A stretch of 64,000 bases of DNA. Origin: Sinisalibacter lacisalsi. GTDB taxonomy: Bacteria; Pseudomonadota; Alphaproteobacteria; Rhodobacterales; Rhodobacteraceae. The notes under the pieces are model-generated. The model searched no databases and had not been told where the DNA came from. It was given only the letters and a program-made list of their open reading frames with translations. Shown one piece after another: positions 62,250 to 64,000 of this stretch. The DNA is taken from the NCBI RefSeq assembly GCF_014640115.1, contig NZ_BMGI01000002.1:372001-436000 (forward strand). The letters run 5' to 3'. The position numbers and the translations under genes are program-made. Numbering within the stretch: position 1 is the first letter of the stretch; every line of letters begins with the position of its first letter.

Positions 62250-64000
62250 GCCTCCCCCGGCAGGCGCGCGAGCGCCGCCTCGATTGCCGCCCGTGCCGCC
62301 TCGGCGCGGGCTTCCACTTCGCGGGTGAGCGCCTCGGCGCTGTCCATCCCGGTTTCGCGCAGCAGGAACTCGCGCCCGCCGGTGCCGACCGCCTCGAGAT
62401 CGAGCGCACCCTCGGTCAGCAGCTTGGCCGCCGCCTGCATCCGCCACAATAGATCATAGGCCGCCAGCATCGCCTCGGCCTCCCCTTGCGTGAGCCAGCG
62501 GATTTCGACACCGCTGCCGATCTGCCCTTCCACGTCGCGCGGGCAATCCTGCGCCAGCACCGCGGCGCATTGCGCGACCAGCTCGATATCCTGCAACCGC
62601 CCCGGCCCGACCTTCGCCGCGAGCGGACCCGCCGTGCCCTTCGCCTCGGCGATGCGGGCGCGCATCTCCACCACGTCGCGGATCGTGGCGCCCGGATCGC
62701 GGTCGCGCCGGAGCACCTCGGCGCGCACCGCCTCGACATCGGCGCCGATCTCCATGTTGCCGGCCACCGGGCGGGCGCGGGTGAGCGCGAGGTGTTCCCA
62801 TGTCCAGGCCTCGTCGCGCTGGTAGGCGGCGAAGCTGTCGAGCCCGGTGGCCACGGGCCCCTGCCGCCCCGACGGCCTGAGCCGCATGTCGACCTCGTAG
62901 AGCTTGCCCTCGGGCATCGGCGCGGTGAGCGCTGTCACCATCGCCTGGGTCAGCCGGGCGTAATAGGGCCGCGCGGTCAGCGGGCGCGGCCCCTGCGACT
63001 CCTCGACCCCGTCCGCGTCGTAGATCACGATGAGATCGAGATCGGAGGTCGACGAGATCGTCCGCGCGCCGAGACTGCCCATACCGATCAGCACCGCGCC
63101 GCGCCCCGGCGGGGCGCCGTGCTTGCGCGAGAACTGCGTCACCACCACCGGCCAGAGCGCGCTCAGAACCGCCTCGGCGAGGTCGGAATACTGCGCGCCC
63201 GCCTCGCGCCCCGTCACCAGCCCGCGCAGGTGATGCACACCGACGCGAAAGTGCCACTCCTTCAGCCAGCGGCGGGCGGCGTCGAGCTGGGCCTCGTAAT
63301 CCTCCGAGAGCTCTTCCAGCCGGGCGCCGAGATCGTCCGCCAACCAGTGCAGCCCCGGCCAGTCGGCGAAAAAGTCGCCGCCGATCACCGCGTCGAGCAC
63401 CTGGGAGTTGCGCCCGAGGTAGACCGCCAGCGCCGGCGCGGTGGCGGCGATATCGACGATCAGGTCGACAAGCGCCGGGTTGGCGTCGAACAGCGAGAAC
63501 ACCTGCACCCCGGCGGGCAAGCCGCGCAGGAAGGCGTCGAACTGCACCAGCGCCTCGCGCGGGCGCGCGGCCTTGTGCAGCCGAGCGAGGATATCGGGCT
63601 TCAGCCGCTCGAAGATCCCCGCCGCGCGGGCCGAACGACAGGCCGGGTAATTGCGCCAGCGGTCGACGATCTCCTCGTCGTCGGCATGCAGCACCGGCGC
63701 CGCCGTTATCCGCTCCTCGGGCGCGAAGAACCCTTCGGTCAGCTCGTGCACCTCCGCCAGCGCGTCGCGCAGCCGCTCACGCCAGGCCGCCACGTCGTCC
63801 TCGCCCGACATGTTGACGATCCGGCGGAACCCACCCGCACTGCCGGGCAAGGCGTGGGTCTGGGCATCGCGCACCATCTGCACCCGGTGCTCGATCTCGC
63901 GGTGGCCGCGGTAGTGCATCGCCAGCACCTCCGCCACGTCCTCGGGCACCCAGTTGCCGCCGGCGAGCGCCGCCAGCCCCGGCACGGTGGCGCGCAGGCG
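62246..64000 (-). CDS. glnE: Bifunctional glutamine synthetase adenylyltransferase/deadenylase (3' part; cut by window edge)
   Basis: Adds or removes AMP from glutamine synthetase under PII control. The C-terminal 584 residues are here (family ~930); the N-terminal removase domain is mostly off the right edge. The visible nucleotidyltransferase core has IGMGSLGARTISSTSDLDLIVIYDADG with the catalytic aspartates, and AMHYRGHREIEHRVQM of the preceding domain. The frame is open to the edge. Confidence 0.92.
   Translation of the reverse strand, partial: RLRATVPGLAALAGGNWVPEDVAEVLAMHYRGHREIEHRVQMVRDAQTHALPGSAGGFRRIVNMSGEDDVAAWRERLRDALAEVHELTEGFFAPEERITAAPVLHADDEEIVDRWRNYPACRSARAAGIFERLKPDILARLHKAARPREALVQFDAFLRGLPAGVQVFSLFDANPALVDLIVDIAATAPALAVYLGRNSQVLDAVIGGDFFADWPGLHWLADDLGARLEELSEDYEAQLDAARRWLKEWHFRVGVHHLRGLVTGREAGAQYSDLAEAVLSALWPVVVTQFSRKHGAPPGRGAVLIGMGSLGARTISSTSDLDLIVIYDADGVEESQGPRPLTARPYYARLTQAMVTALTAPMPEGKLYEVDMRLRPSGRQGPVATGLDSFAAYQRDEAWTWEHLALTRARPVAGNMEIGADVEAVRAEVLRRDRDPGATIRDVVEMRARIAEAKGTAGPLAAKVGPGRLQDIELVAQCAAVLAQDCPRDVEGQIGSGVEIRWLTQGEAEAMLAAYDLLWRMQAAAKLLTEGALDLEAVGTGGREFLLRETGMDSAEALTREVEARAEAARAAIEAALARLPGEA

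Overview
The window is chromosomal DNA from a high-GC alphaproteobacterium, almost certainly a member of the Rhodobacterales (Rhodobacteraceae/roseobacter group). The signs are a ctrA-sciP pair, a C4-pathway 5-aminolevulinate synthase (hemA), a DUF4167 protein, the pyrH-frr-uppS-cdsA-dxr-rseP-bamA-ompH-fabZ envelope operon, a xerD/aroK divergent pair, and many short-overlap (ATGA) gene junctions. Protein families were recognised from motifs by eye; no database search was possible.

Layout. 1-3.2 kb: 5' part of recG, and ligA. 3.3-5.7 kb: cell-cycle regulator ctrA, its inhibitor sciP, and divergent mnmA. 5.7-15.2 kb (minus strand): an operon-like block for UMP kinase, ribosome recycling, undecaprenyl-PP, CDP-diglyceride and MEP isoprenoid synthesis, RseP, BamA, OmpH and FabZ. 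15.4-20.5 kb: miaA, a spacer with an inverted pair of perfect DnaA boxes, an AraC regulator, a VOC protein, a lytic transglycosylase, ssb and an M50-CBS protease. 20.5-25 kb: aroB-aroK opposite a small membrane protein, a large exported protein and xerD. 25-31.3 kb: COQ10/RatA-like protein, hpt, a LysR regulator next to two c-type cytochrome genes, a GyrI-like protein, lipA and oxyR. 31.4-38.6 kb: DUF4167, prmC-prfA, DUF1499, two tandem four-cysteine exported proteins, agmatinase, an M20 amidohydrolase and mazG. 38.7-43.9 kb: a RodZ-like protein, hemA with an FNR-type site, an M20 dipeptidase followed by a duplicated scrap of its own 3' end, and a small membrane protein. 43.9-47.1 kb: two identical tRNA-Asp genes, a Tat-exported NodB-type deacetylase, an AT-richer patch, two tRNA-Val genes around a histidine phosphatase, and a long-tailed HU protein. 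47.3-54.8 kb: a secreted S74-like protein, a GNAT, lon, tgt, a RimB-RimK fusion and a lipoprotein. 54.8-58 kb: phenylalanine hydroxylation genes (phhB, phhA) with a divergent Lrp regulator, then SufT, an acetyltransferase and an A-type Fe-S carrier. 58-64 kb: tpiA, a PLP decarboxylase, a TPM-domain protein, a hemolysin III protein, a small protein and the 3' part of glnE.

Most of the window is core housekeeping. I found no phage, transposon, CRISPR or defence island, and no convincing new multi-gene system. The most interesting non-coding signals are the inverted DnaA boxes at 16.3 kb, the clusters of near-identical palindromes in gene 3' spacers (17.2, 20.5 and 29.2 kb), a second dispersed spacer repeat (43.5 and 58.8 kb), the FNR-type site before hemA and the repeat operators between phhA and lrp. 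The most interesting coding oddities are the tandem four-Cys exported proteins, the S74-like autoprocessing motif in a small exported protein, the RimB-RimK fusion, the duplicated dipeptidase tail, and a GNAT gene whose conserved N-terminus lacks a standard start codon.
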